In this document: piece by piece, positions 31,490-41,199 of the stretch
Numbering within the stretch: position 1 is the first letter of the stretch
Layout: each line of letters starts with the position of its first letter
Assembly (NCBI RefSeq): GCF_963678635.1
Contig: NC_087064.1
Location: forward strand, 560,001-624,000
Source of the DNA: Symsagittifera roscoffensis
Taxonomy: Eukaryota; Xenacoelomorpha; Acoela; Convolutidae
DNA length: 64,000 bases
Direction of reading: 5' to 3'
The notes under the pieces: generated by a model
Databases searched by the model: none
What the model saw: only the letters and a program-made list of their open reading frames with translations
Told to the model about the DNA's origin: nothing
Program-made: the position numbers and the translations under genes

Positions 31490-32195
31490 AGCCCCCTGAC
31501 ATGTCTAACCGTCTTGTCAAAGGTAGACTGTCGTATGTCTCCTTGTCAAAAAAATTAGCACACATCTTTTATCTCTGGTCTATCTGCCTCCTTTTGCTCT
31601 TGTTTCTCAAAGAAATCTGTCTTCTTGCTCAGTCTGTCTGAAATCTGATATTTTTTACCGGCCCTGTGTTCAATTATCAAACCGTAACCGTCCAGCTTTA
31701 CAATCCATCTCCTTTTGTAGCTTTGGCGCAGAGACTAGTTTTCAACCATGATGACGCTCTGCTGTTGACACTTAACTTTGAAATCAATTACCTAGTAATT
31801 TTTTTACAAAAAATATGGCCGCACCCACTTGGAGCTCCGTATTTAATTTATGTGTCGCTCAGGACGTTGCTATCATATGCTAGTCGCCTCACGACAGTTC
31901 GTCAATTCCACGTCTGCTCTTGATGACGTATACGCGATATTGCCACCATCAACGCATCAGTATCTAGTATGTTTTTTTTTCGTTTTCTGTTGGCATGAGC
32001 TGTACCGGCGCTTCCCATAGTTCTTTCTATATGCTCTGGTATAATTCTTATCCTATCTCGATTTATGTGAAATTAGTTCTTTCATGCTGCATCAGTTGTT
32101 CGATTGGATATACCTTGTCGGCATAGCCCTGGATGAGTTGCCTGTGCCAAGGAAATTTTTCGGTTGATGTTATGTTTTTCGTGATTTTGTGACGA
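31490..32195 (-). pseudogene. RNase H and RT thumb region, copy B
   Basis: In shifting minus frames the strand reads EYLCWMVDEQDMIPDPDAVE (32.25-32.2), FLGTGNSSR and IQGYADKVYPIEQLMQHE. Those are the connection segments after gypsy RT ('EYLGHVVxxxGIxPDPxKVxAI ... FLGxxNYYRxFI'). RNase H follows in poor condition; its C-terminal end resembles copy A (25.24-25.6) with an added stop. Many frameshifts, no intact active site visible. Confidence 0.5.
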
Positions 32196-32740
32196 GAAAT
32201 GCCTCAACCGCATCCGGGTCGGGTATCATGTCCTGTTCGTCCACCATCCAACACAGATATTCTTACGCAGAGTCTTTCAATAATTAAAAGTTTGTTAGTT
32301 TGCACTTCAGAACCGCTCTTTTCATACAAACATGTTCGATTTGATCATCGAGTGTGGGTGTCGCTATTAATACGTCGTCCACGTAACGCATGATCATGTT
32401 GCCGTCTTCCTCGGCTCATCTTGTCAATGCCTCTGCTATCAGTTTCTGGAAGGTGATTGTTGCATTGCATAGGACAAACGGGATTTATTTTCATTGAAAC
32501 AGCCCTAGTTCATAAGCGACCGCAAGTCAAGAGTATTAAAACGTTTTTGGCTCTCTAGTTTTGAAAGACTCTCGTCCAATCTTGGAAAGGGTTAGGCATC
32601 CTTCACCGTGGGCATCCTTCACCGATAGGCATCCTTCAGATAACGAAAGTCACTCCAGTACCTCAATTCATCCCTAATTTTAACCATCACTTCTCCGATT
32701 GCCTTCGGTGACTTGGATGGTTCTATCACGTCCTACTCTG
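32196..32740 (-). pseudogene. Ty3/gypsy reverse transcriptase, copy B
   Basis: The minus strand reads VIEPSKSP at about 32729, then VMVKIRDELRYWSDFRYL, RLDESLSKLE and TLDL. It continues with IPFVLCNATITFQKLIAEAL and MIMRYVDDVLIATPTLDD. YVDD lies at 32374-32385. These match RT motifs 1 to 5 of gypsy elements ('VIEPSxSPWxSPVVxVxKKDG..RxCxDYRxLN', 'PxPRxDExLxxL', 'LPFGLxNAPxTFQ', 'YxDD'). A stop before AEEDGN, other stops, and the loss of the first catalytic Asp context mark it as a pseudogene. RT copies element RNA into cDNA in the virus-like particle. Confidence 0.8.
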
Positions 32741-33471
32741 GTAACGTTTCTATTTCTTTTCTACATGCATCTGACTTATGTGAGGTATTTCATCTCGCCT
32801 CCTCCTTATGCGGTACAACATTTTACTCTAGATCTATTGAAAATATTGCAGCACCCAAAATCGGTCTTTTGACTCGAAAAAACGTCATGAAATAGAACAT
32901 TTCTGATGGCGTTGCGCTGTTCATCATCTTACCTACACTTCTTCAATTCCTAAAAAGATCTGTCCTAGAAAATCATCGTCGCATGTTATCTTTGTTTTCA
33001 TAAAGATATTGGTACCATCACTGTTTAGCATCCCTGTTCCTGTCGTTCGCTCTGATCTTTTCGTACCCTGTCTTTAGTAGTGCTTTAAATGCTTTTGATG
33101 GGCTAGAGGACCTATTGATCGCGAGTTACCTCTAAATGCAAAACGTTCGTTCGGTCGGAACACTCAGGTTCTCCATTACTTCCAATCCTGCTAGAGTTTA
33201 TTTTAACAAGATTCTGTTGCCTAATTTTGCTAATCCGAATGTTTTCCCTTTCCCTGTAATGACAAATAGTATTGAAATTTAGAAAATTGTTTATCGCTGG
33301 CTCTTTTCTACTCAAGAATGAAACTTATCCCACCATCTTTTCTTTTTCGATCTCTTGTATCAGTTTTACTCGATCTTTCGTGTTGCTAGGTCCTCGTTTA
33401 CATTGTTGATCGCATCTGGTGCATCTTTCTCGTAGTTGATCTCTAATTTCCGCTCCTGAAGCTCATGTATT
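32741..33471 (-). pseudogene. region between zinc knuckle and RT, copy B (protease expected)
   Basis: The aspartic protease of gypsy elements should lie here, but I could not see a D-[ST]-G signature. The clearest open piece is 33315-33112 (basic, 67 residues, ENIRISKIRQQNLVKINSSR). Stops are frequent. It may be too decayed to recognise. Confidence 0.35.
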
Positions 33472-33870
33472 TCACTTTCCTGATCTTTGGACACAGTTTT
33501 CACTAATTTTGTTGTTAACTCTGCCAGTTTCTCGTTTTTTTTGTACCGCTGCTAACTCTTGCATGTGCTTTGGATGATATTGGTTCTCAACATTTTCCCA
33601 GCATGAGTGACAATCCTTTTGAAAGTTACCCTCATGGATACAAAAGAAACACCTTGCACCTAATTTGAATGTCAAGCCGCTGTAGAATTGGAATTCTACC
33701 ATCTGGCTCAAGTCTTCTTCCTCAGGGACATAGACGAGGCTTTTCGTGCCTGACCTGTATAAGGTGCAATTCACTAGGTTAAAGCCGACAGATGGGCGGC
33801 GTCCTCCTTGAAGTTTGCGCTCAGCCGACAAAGGGAGATTCATTGGCTTCGTCATCATATACACTAGATT
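33472..33870 (-). pseudogene. gag C-terminal region with degraded zinc knuckle, copy B
   Basis: The 130-residue frame contains GARCFFCIHEGNFQKDCHSC at 33654-33610. It fits the retroviral knuckle C-x2-C-x4-H-x4-C except that the His position is Asn. The knuckle binds genomic RNA for packaging. The preceding part (EEEDLSQMVEFQFYSGLTFK) is the usual acidic linker, and a coiled, basic tail follows. Confidence 0.65.
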
Positions 33871-34620
33871 TCTGCCCTGGTTGGCTATCCTTCGAAAGCT
33901 TATACAAGGTCACCAGCATTTTTCTGAGACCATCGCATTTCAATCCATTTACAAACGTGCTTGCTATGCTGAAGTTTCTCCCGTTTAATCTGGCACTCTT
34001 TTTCGTCTCAAGTTTTCCAGATCAACATGGAATCTGCCAATTGATTCATCGTCCCTTTATCTCCTCTTCTCACACCTCATCATCGCTTGATGTCCTTTGA
34101 GCCAAAGTGATTCAATTGAAACTCAAAAAGATTGATTGCTGCATCCCGTTCATCTACTCAATTCAATGCAGTTCCCTCTAGATTGCTCAAGATTGCAGAG
34201 CAAGCTTGTTCCTCATCGTTCAAATTATCTTGATCTAGAAGTAACATCATGCCATTCAATCAGATTTCAGAGCATCCCTTCTGATATCCCGTGATGACGT
34301 CCAGTTTTTTCCTTGAGACCTTTGTCTGCTATAGTGATTTAGAGTTGTGGCATTATGTCAAAACGGGCGTCCGAGGTAATCCATAACTGTTGTCTGCAAA
34401 ATCTACCTTCATTCCTGCTGTTTTTCCTCTTTTACTGGCTCACTTTTTGCAATAGTGATGGTTTTTACCAGACGTGGATTCGCTTTTGCTTTTTGAGCGC
34501 ACCAGCTGACTGCTTGATCTCCACTCATTGTCTCTATCTTCGACTCTAGACGCATCTGTATCCTTTTTTAGTTTTTTTTTCTTGATGTTGTTCTCCATTT
34601 TTTATCTCTTTACCGTTGGG
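33871..34620 (-). pseudogene. gag capsid-like region, copy B
   Basis: Across stops the minus strand reads KKKKLKKDTDASRVEDRDNE (about 34.58), CSEIWLNGMMLLL-like sequence with a stop, DQDNLNDEEQACSAILSNLE, then NHFGSKDIKR and STFVNGLKCDGLRKML (to 33.9). Retrotransposon capsids show the same flow: charged N-terminus, then a helical capsid core. The N-half is duplicated at 35.15-35.79 kb. Assignment rests on position and composition. Confidence 0.5.
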
Positions 34621-34930
34621 CAATTGTTTGAACTTCCTAAAACTCGATACAAAAACTGTTGGACAGCTGTTTGAACTTCATGTAACCAAATGTGTTGGAC
34701 ACTTGTTTCAACTAACTAAGAACAAAACCGTTGAGCAGTTGTGTAACTTTCCGTAGACCTGAACGGTTTGGCATTTGTTAAAACTTCACAACACTCACGA
34801 CCAAACCATTATGCAGTTTTTTGAATTTTCCGAAATCAGAGTGTTGGGCAGTTGTTTGAACTATTTGAGACTCGCTACGAAAGCGTTGGGCAGTTGTCTG
34901 ATCTTCAATAGAGTCAAAACCTAGAAAAAT
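34612..34930. repeat. degenerate tandem repeat of about 43 bp, first block
   Basis: Variants of TTGGGCAGTTGTTTGAACTT recur at about 34617, 34659, 34703, 34739, 34780, 34849 and 34890, separated by CCnAAGACTnnnGACnAAAACnG-like spacers. Mean spacing is roughly 43 bases. It lies just upstream of gag in the minus direction, where a leader or LTR would be. Confidence 0.75.
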
Positions 34931-35149
34931 ACTTTTTGGACAATTGACCTATTCTCGCAGGAATCAAGTAAAAAAATTACCGTTTTTTACTTATTCTGAT
35001 GAAACACTGTCAATTTGGTGTATACACGCTGTTTTTAAAAAGATGTGTGCTAATCTGATAACCGATCCGGTCTAAACTTTGATACTCTGAAAATCATTTC
35101 TAAGTCAAAGTTTCTGCCATCAAATCAGAAAAACTTGTCTATTAGCTAA

Positions 35150-35790
35150 TTGATACGCGAGTAATGAGCTTTCCAAGTCCACGCGAGTATTGAACTTTCT
35201 CCAGATCTACATGAAATTTGCTGATTGACTCATCTTCGCTTTGTCTCCTCTTCTCACACCTCATCATCGCTTGATGTCCTTTGCGCCAAAGTGATTCAGT
35301 ATAAACTCAAAATTTGTTTGCTGTTCCCCGTTCCTCTACTCAGTTCAACGCAGTCCCGTCTAGATTGCTCAAGATTGCGGTGCAAGCTTGTCCTTGGCTG
35401 TTCAAGTTATCTTGTTCTAGAAGTAACTCATGACCTTTAGCCAAGTTTCAAGGCACCCCTTCTGTTATCTCGTGATTATGTCAAGTACTGTACTTGAGAT
35501 CTTCGTCTGCTATAGTGATTCGGAGTTGCGGCAGTGTTGTTAAAACTGGCGTCTGAGGTATTCCAGGATTTTGTTCCTCAATTCTACCGTAGTTCCTGTT
35601 GGTTTTCCTCTTTTGTCGGGCTCTCTTTTTGCAATGGTGATTGATTTTTCTAGGAATGCATCTAATTTTGCTTTTATTGCGCACCAGCTGTCTGATTGGT
35701 CTCCGCTCATGGTATCTATCTTCGACTCTAGACTCCTCAGTATCCTTTTTTAGTTTTTTCCTTTCCTTGATGTTTTTCTCCATTTTTTTC
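35150..35790 (-). pseudogene. second copy of the gag N-terminal half
   Basis: 35783-35481 (100 residues) reads ERKKLKKDTEESRVEDRYHE and RIEEQNPGIPQTPVLTTLPQ. It is parallel to the gag N-terminus at 34.3-34.6 kb; then DQDNLN-like and ILSNLDGTALN-like sequence follows at about 35.35. The whole segment of 35.2-36.55 kb is a diverged duplicate of 34.0-35.18 kb, including the CTCACACCTCATCATCGCTT stretch at 34071 and 35252. Confidence 0.55.
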
Positions 35791-35794
35791 TCTT

Positions 35795-36345
35795 TACCGT
35801 TGGGTAATTGTTTTAACTTCCCAAGACTCGAGACAAAAAAATGTTGGGCAGCTGATTGAACTTCATGGCACCAAATATGTTGGACAGTTGTTTCAGCTGT
35901 TCAAGATCAAAAATGCTGGGCAGTTTTTGAGCTTCCAAAGACTCGAGACCTTAAGCATTGGGCATTTGTTTGAACTTCTTAAGGTTCAAGATCAAAATCG
36001 TTGGGTAGTCGTTTGAACTTTCCAAGAACAAAATTGTTGGGCAGTTGTTTCATCTACTCAAGACCAAAACCGTTGAGCAGTTGTTTGGCTTACCAAGACC
36101 AAACGGTTTGGCATTTGTTAAAACTTTACAAGACTGACGACCAAAACGTTGGGTAGTTTTTGAGTTTTCCGAAACCAGAGTGTTGGGCAGCTGTTTCAAC
36201 TTCCCAGGACCAAAACCATAGGACAATTATTGAACTATTCAAGACTACTTACTAAAACCGTTGGGCAGTCGTCTGATCTTCATTAGAGTCAAATCCTAGC
36301 TAAATACTTTTTAGGCAGTTGACCCATTCTCCAGGGAATCATGTA
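35795..36345. repeat. degenerate tandem repeat of about 43 bp, second block
   Basis: Same unit as at 34612: TTGGGCAGTTGTTTGAACTT variants at about 35800, 35843, 35880, 35915, 35958, 36000, 36036, 36073, 36108, 36183 and 36260. A few more units occur at 36605-36740 and 37325-37460. In the minus orientation this is a long, repeated leader in front of gag. Confidence 0.75.
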
Positions 36346-36426
36346 AAATGGCCTTGAACAGTTTTTTGAGCCCCGTAACACTCAAGTTAAAAAACTACCT
36401 GTTCTATTTATTCTGATAAAACACTG

Positions 36427-37874
36427 TCAATTTGGTGTTAAATTGCTGTTTATGAAAATATGTGTGTTAATCCGAAAACCGATCTGGTCTAAATTTAGTC
36501 TCTTTGAAAATCATTATATGTCAACGTTTCTGCCACCAAAGCCGAAAAACTTGTCTATTAGCTAAATTATAGGCGAGTATTGAACTTTCCAAGACCAAAA
36601 ACGATAGGCAGTTGTTCGATTTTGCTAAGACCAACACCGTTGGGCATTTCGTTGAACTTCCTACGACTCAAGACCTAGTAAAAAAATTTCTGGACATTTG
36701 ACTCAATCTTCCAGTACTCAAGGAAAATACCCTTGGACAATTGTGCTAACCACTGATACTAAATTATGAAAACATAGTTTGTTTTCTAATTTTATTTGCC
36801 AAACTCTTTTCAGTTTGGCGTTTACAGGGTAGTTACAAAAAGATTGTGCGGTAATCGAGGAGCTCGATGAGGTCTAAATCAAGCTGATATAAAAGTCATT
36901 CTATGTCTCATTTTGGCTATCATATCAGAAAACTTGTCTCTTACTTAAATGAAACACAAGTATTGAAGGGTAATCTGGATACGAAACATGACTTTTCTGA
37001 TCCTGAGTGTACTTTGGTTTTTAGTGTATATGATGTAGTAAATGCTATTAACATCATACTTAAAGGTAGGCAAGGTACTTTAAAATCAGGTGTTTGACAT
37101 TCTAAATTATCTGTGTTTTTCGTATTTTGTCAATTTGGTGTTAAATTGTCAATTTGGTGTTAAATTGCTGTTTATGAAAATATGTGTGTTAATCCGAAAA
37201 CCGATCTGGTCTAAAATTAGCCTCTCTGAAAATCAATATATGTCAACGTTTCTGCCACCAAAGCAGAAAAACTTGTCTATTAGCTAAATTATAGGCGAGT
37301 ATTGAACTTTCCAAGACCAAAAACGATGGGCAGTTGTTCGAATTTGCTAGGACCAACACCGTTGGGCATTTCGTTGAACTTCCTACGACTCAAGATCTAG
37401 TTAAAAAAATTTTCTGGACATTTGACTCAATCTTCCAGTACTCAAGGAAAATACCCTTGGACAATTGTGCTAACCACTGATAATAAATTATGAAAACATA
37501 GTTTGTTTTCTAATTTTATTTGCCAAAATCTTTTCGGTTTGGCGTTTACAGGGTAGTTACAAAAAGATTGTGCGGTAATCGAGGAGCTCGATGAGGTCTA
37601 AATCAAGCTGATATAAAAGTCATTCTATGTCTCAATTTGGCTATCATATCAGAAAACTTGTCTCTTACTTAAATGAAACACAAGTATTGAAGGGTAATCT
37701 GGATACGAAACATGACTTTTCTGATCCTGAGTGTACTTTGGTTTTTAGTGTATATGATGTAGTAAATGCTATTAACATCATACTTAAAGGTAGGCAAGGT
37801 ACTTTAAAATCAGGTGTTTGATATTCTAAATTATCTGTGTTTTCGTATTTTGTGGTTTTATTAAATTTTCTGAA
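36427..37874. repeat. 724-bp tandem duplication
   Basis: CAATTTGGTGTTAAATTGCT is found at 36428 and 37152, and the 720-odd bases that follow match almost exactly (for example AGCTGATATAAAAGTCATTC at 36881 and 37605). The unit spans the end of the element D integrase fragment and adjoining 43-bp repeat sequence. A 64-residue plus-strand frame present in both (36903-37097, 37627-37821) is only a shadow of that integrase fragment. Confidence 0.9.
36905..37110 (-). pseudogene. duplicated integrase zinc-finger fragment
   Basis: The minus strand repeats the 37.64-37.87 kb fragment (FKVPCLPLSMMLIAF and VHSGSEKS) inside the 724-bp tandem unit. It has no upstream pol sequence of its own. Confidence 0.5.
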
Positions 37875-38102
37875 CTATCGAAGAAGTGTTTTATTTCCTA
37901 TGATGGTATCAGCTTTGGTTGGTTTAGTTTTGTACTTTTGCCAAGATTTTAGTTGTCCGATGACTGGGTCAAGTTTTTGGTATTTTCGTAAAAGCTCTAG
38001 TGTAATTGTTTCTGTTGAAGATAGAAAAATATTTTCTATTTCTGTTTTTGATAGGGGTATTGTGTCAAGTGGGTCATGAAGATTAAAAACTTGATTTATC
38101 AT
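37640..38102 (-). pseudogene. pol linker and start of the integrase zinc finger, copy D
   Basis: 38102-37875 reads NQVFNLHDPLDTIPLSKTEI and LDPVIGQLKSWQKYKTKPTK, the segment between RNase H and integrase. After a frame change, DFKVPCLPLSMMLIAF and VHSGSEKS follow, like the first half of an HHCC finger ('H-x-x-x-x-H-S/G-G'). The element then stops, replaced by leader-like repeat sequence. Confidence 0.55.
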
Positions 38103-38338
38103 GTATTTTGAATCATGTGCTAATGGTCCTGATAAATTTATTAAATGCGTTAGATTTTCTTTTTCTATTAAAGGAAATGGGTCTTTTTTATGTGGTTGTT
38201 GTTTGAATCGTTTTTGTTGAGTATTATTTTTGATCCAATGTGAATATGGAATTGGCTTAAATGTGGATGGTCCTAGTAAATCAACTTCATATTGGTTGTT
38301 CTGAAAATCTAAATTTAGTGGAAAAAGTTGTAGATTTG

Positions 38339-39007
38339 TTATTTGTGATTGATCTTGGTCAGTTTTGACTGCATATTTACATTCGAATCCTGGTGAATTT
38401 TCATCTTTTGCAAGATAGAATTGTTTTTTCGTGGTGTTTCACCTGTAGTTTTTTGTGTTAGTAGTTCAGGTGGTGTATTTCTACTCAGAGTATCAGGTAG
38501 TGCAAGGTTTGTTTTTGCTGTACATACTATGTGTAAGTTTGGAAATTTCATTAAAACTAATTGAAATCTGTAAACTCTATGGTTTAGATTTGATTTTTGT
38601 GTAAAAAGAAATATAATAGGTTTATGGTTTATGGTCTGTAAACAAAACTGTAGGATGTTTGATCCAAGTATCAAAAATTCATATTCTGTAAGGGTATATA
38701 TGATTGCTGTGCAATCTCTCATAAGAGTAGAGAGTCTTAGTTCAACTTGTGTGAATAGGCGAGAATTCGCTGATATGAGATTCATTTTATTCGTTTCATT
38801 GAGAGATTGTAGTAATGCTGCGCTGATGCTAAAATTTGAAGCATCGCAAATTGCATAAAATTGTTGATTTGGGTCTGGGATTGTGTTTGAGATTTGTTCT
38901 AACAGAAGCTTTTTCATTTCTTTGAATCGTTTTTGATGTTCTGTTTTCCATTCAAAGTTATTCTGTTGTCTGAGAATGTTATAGAATGGTCTCAAGTATA
39001 ATTGCAT
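38339..39007 (-). pseudogene. RT thumb and RNase H, copy D
   Basis: A 222-residue open frame: RPFYNILRQQNNFEWKTEHQ (RT connection), then FYAICDASNFSISAALLQSL (first catalytic Asp, residue 55), FTQVELRLSTLMRDCTAIIY (Glu region), LQTINHKPIIFLF and NLALPDTLSRNTPPELLTQ. In related proteins the third site is T-D-H-K-P; here the Asp is Asn (residue 127), which should abolish RNase H activity. A short stretch upstream (39.17-39.01) with stops links to RT. Confidence 0.8.
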
Positions 39008-39171
39008 TTTATATACTTATTTACTTAAGAAATTTAGCATTCCAAGGATTTCTTCGATTTCCTTTTTGTTTGTGAAGTTTTGAATTGGAGTTTTAGGATT
39101 GCATTTATGCGTGATATCAGTGGGGTTATACTGTTTTTCTCTATAATGTGTCCAGGAAATTTTACGCGTGT

Positions 39172-39549
39172 TTACAAAAATTGTGATTTGTCTGGGGCTG
39201 CTTTCATGTTTTCGCTTTTTAATATTTGATGGTACTGTTCCAGGACTGTGAACATTTCATCTTTGGTTTGTGGTTGCATAAAGACATCGTCTAAGTATGT
39301 AATTGCAATTTTCTTGAGTATAAGTGGTCTAAAAATTATACTCATGAATGCTGAGAAAGCTGCTGGTCCTATGAATATGCCATAGAATAATCTGTTGAAT
39401 TCATATTGTTGATTACCTTTAACAAATTGTGTTAATCGTCGTAATTGTTCATCTAGTGGCATTTGATTATATGCACTAGTCATATCTGCGGTTGTGAAGT
39501 ATTTACCGTTTATTTTGTAAGAATTACTTGAATTATTTCTATGGGCCAA
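39172..39549 (-). pseudogene. Ty3/gypsy reverse transcriptase, copy D
   Basis: The frame reads YFTTADMTSAYNQMPL (motif A with catalytic Asp), FYGIFIGPAAFSAFM (motif B), ITYLDDVFMQ (motif C, both Asp present, 39296-39307) and AAPDKSQFL. All three catalytic Asp positions look intact. However, the frame joins upstream RT sequence only through a frameshift at about 39.53 kb and is followed by stops, so it is not expressed as a whole. Confidence 0.85.
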
Positions 39550-39872
39550 TTACATTTAGAATAATAAATGAGTGAATTGAGGTATCTAGCGTCTAGAACT
39601 GTGTTTAACGATTCTCCTTTGGCGAGGAAAATCACAGGATTAATAAAGTTGTTTCTTTTTGGCTGTTCTTCTTTATTTACTGGAGATATGATATCATATT
39701 GTTTTAAGATGTCAAGTAATCTATTAACTTCGTCGTGTAAGTGGATTAGTACTTTACTTGCTCTTTGTTTTTTGAAAACTGCGTCAGGTTTCAAAGGTAG
39801 ATGTAACGGTGAATTTATTTTTCCAACGTCGAATTTAGATGTAGCATAAACTGTTGGGTATCTTAATAACAA
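39510..39872 (-). pseudogene. RT N-terminal part, copy D
   Basis: The 120-residue frame reads PLHLPLKPDAVFKKQRASKV, LDILKQYDIISPVNKEEQPK, and NFINPVIFLAKGESLNTVLD followed by ARYLNSLIYYSKCNWPIE. The last is the gypsy 'PVVxVxK-x-G-x-x-R-x-V-x-D-x-R-x-L-N' block. It overlaps the catalytic frame by frameshift. Copy C has the same region at 45615-45247. Confidence 0.75.
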
Positions 39873-40249
39873 AAAAGCTAATTTTTCAAATTCATTCTGT
39901 GTTATCTGAGAGTGTTGAAAATTGAAGATTGTCAGGAATTTTTGCTAATCTTCTGTATAGTGTGATATTTTAAAAGTTGGTTTAAAATAAGGTGTTTTTG
40001 TGAAACAGTCTGTATTTCATTTTTCAAGTGCTTATCATATCACTTATTGATAATTCTTCGTCAAGAATTGTTGATTGACATTTATCTAATGATTGTAAAA
40101 AATTGTTTACTCTATAGGCTACTTTGTAGTGGGAATTGTTGCAATTGTTTCACAGTACCCTAGGAATCCTAGAGGTGGTGAGTTATTGTATACATGTAGG
40201 GAAACAATGTCGGAATTTGAGTTTTTCATGTATTTTATGGATGAAATCG

Positions 40250-40636
40250 TTACAGGGAAAAATTTAAGAATTGTTTTAAATTCAAGGTCAGACTTAAGGA
40301 GATGTTGTTTGTTTTGCTCTTTCTCATATTGGTGAAATTGTTCGATGAAAAGTTATACATGTTTCCTGATAGTGGTTTCAGGTGTTTTCGTTCTTGATTA
40401 TATACGGGGTAAAATTTTGAGAAAAATGGTGGTGGTTGTTTGTTCATTCTTTGAAAAAATGTCAAATAGGTGTTTTTCATTCTTGTGTATTTATCTTTTA
40501 TATGTATTTTACTATTTAGGATATTTATTGTTGGTATATATTTAGTTATAAGTTGGATGCCAGTGATATTGTGTTTTATATCTGTGATGTGGAATGTTTG
40601 TTTAAACGGTTTGTTTAAGAGTTTGTTTTGTTCCAC
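40250..40636 (-). pseudogene. protease-RT linker, copy D
   Basis: A 128-residue frame: EQNKLLNKPFKQTFHITDIK, TGIQLITKYIPTINILNSKI and QPPPFFSKFYPVYNQERKHL. 'H-x-(I/V)-x-D-I-x-x-x-I-x-G-x-x-(F/L)' is typical of the C-terminal half of the element aspartic protease and the following linker. The copy C version (46320-45805, 171 residues) extends further before its stop. Confidence 0.6.
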
Positions 40637-40699
40637 TGTTTTTGTGGGAACAAGGAAAAGTTGGATTTTTCCGCAAATTGTTAATCGTGAGCCTTGCGC

Positions 40700-41126
40700 T
40701 GTTGGTAGGCTACTGGTTGTCTTCGAGGGTATTAGTTTTGGATGTAAAATTTTGATTTCAATTCAGGTTGGAATGTTAATAATATTTGATTCTGCTCCTA
40801 AGTCTATGTAAAAATCTATTTCAAGGTCTGGTGGATGGAATTCTGTACTTTTTGGACTTTCTAGGAGAAATTGAATTGTGCAAATTTTTCTCCTTGTGGA
40901 TCTTTTGGTACATTTTGGTAAATGTGATTTGTAAGTGAACATGTTTCTGGTTCTTTGCAGGTTCGTGTGATATCGTTACTTCGTTTACTTTTTGCTCTGT
41001 TGGTTCACTATAATTTCTAGGTCTTGTGTGGTAATCTAAAAGAAATTCTAAATGATTTTCATGGATATGTGAATGAAATGGTTGTTCATATATAACAGTT
41101 TTATAGTCATTTTCATCTTTTATCAT
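40700..41126 (-). pseudogene. protease N-terminal region with D-L-G signature, copy D
   Basis: 41126-40821 reads NDYKTVIYEQPFHSHIHENH and ends in RKSKKYRIPSTRP. In the next frame, DFYIDLGAESNIINIP follows (active-site D-L-G-A at 40793-40804). Retroelement proteases normally have D-[TS]-G-A. The same D-L-G-A occurs in copy C, so the change predates their separation. Confidence 0.6.
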
Positions 41127-41199
41127 GTTGATTGAAATTGTGTTTTCTGCATCACTTTCAATATCTGTAGATTAGCAATTGATGTGATTTAATTGTAAT

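Larger units (their letters stand above)
26730..34620 (-). mobile_element. Ty3/gypsy element copy B (most complete)
   Basis: Reading right to left: gag capsid-like region (34.62-33.87), zinc knuckle (33.65), a probable protease region (not recognisable), RT with YVDD (32.73-32.2), RNase H (32.2-31.49), linker, integrase finger (30.79-30.36), integrase core (30.3-29.8), integrase C-terminus and tail (29.83-29.17), spacer (28.72-28.18), SGNH-like domain 1 (28.18-27.82) and SGNH-like domain 2 (27.6-27.25). The order PR-RT-RH-IN with a gag before and a third protein after is that of Ty3/gypsy (Metaviridae-type) elements with a third gene. All parts carry stops or frameshifts, so it is inactive. 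No clean LTR pair was found. Confidence 0.75.

Noticed and set aside
36903-37821. Two near-identical 64-residue plus-strand frames (36903-37097 and 37627-37821)
   Set aside because: They are the complement of a minus-strand integrase finger fragment copied by the 724-bp duplication; conservation comes from recent duplication.
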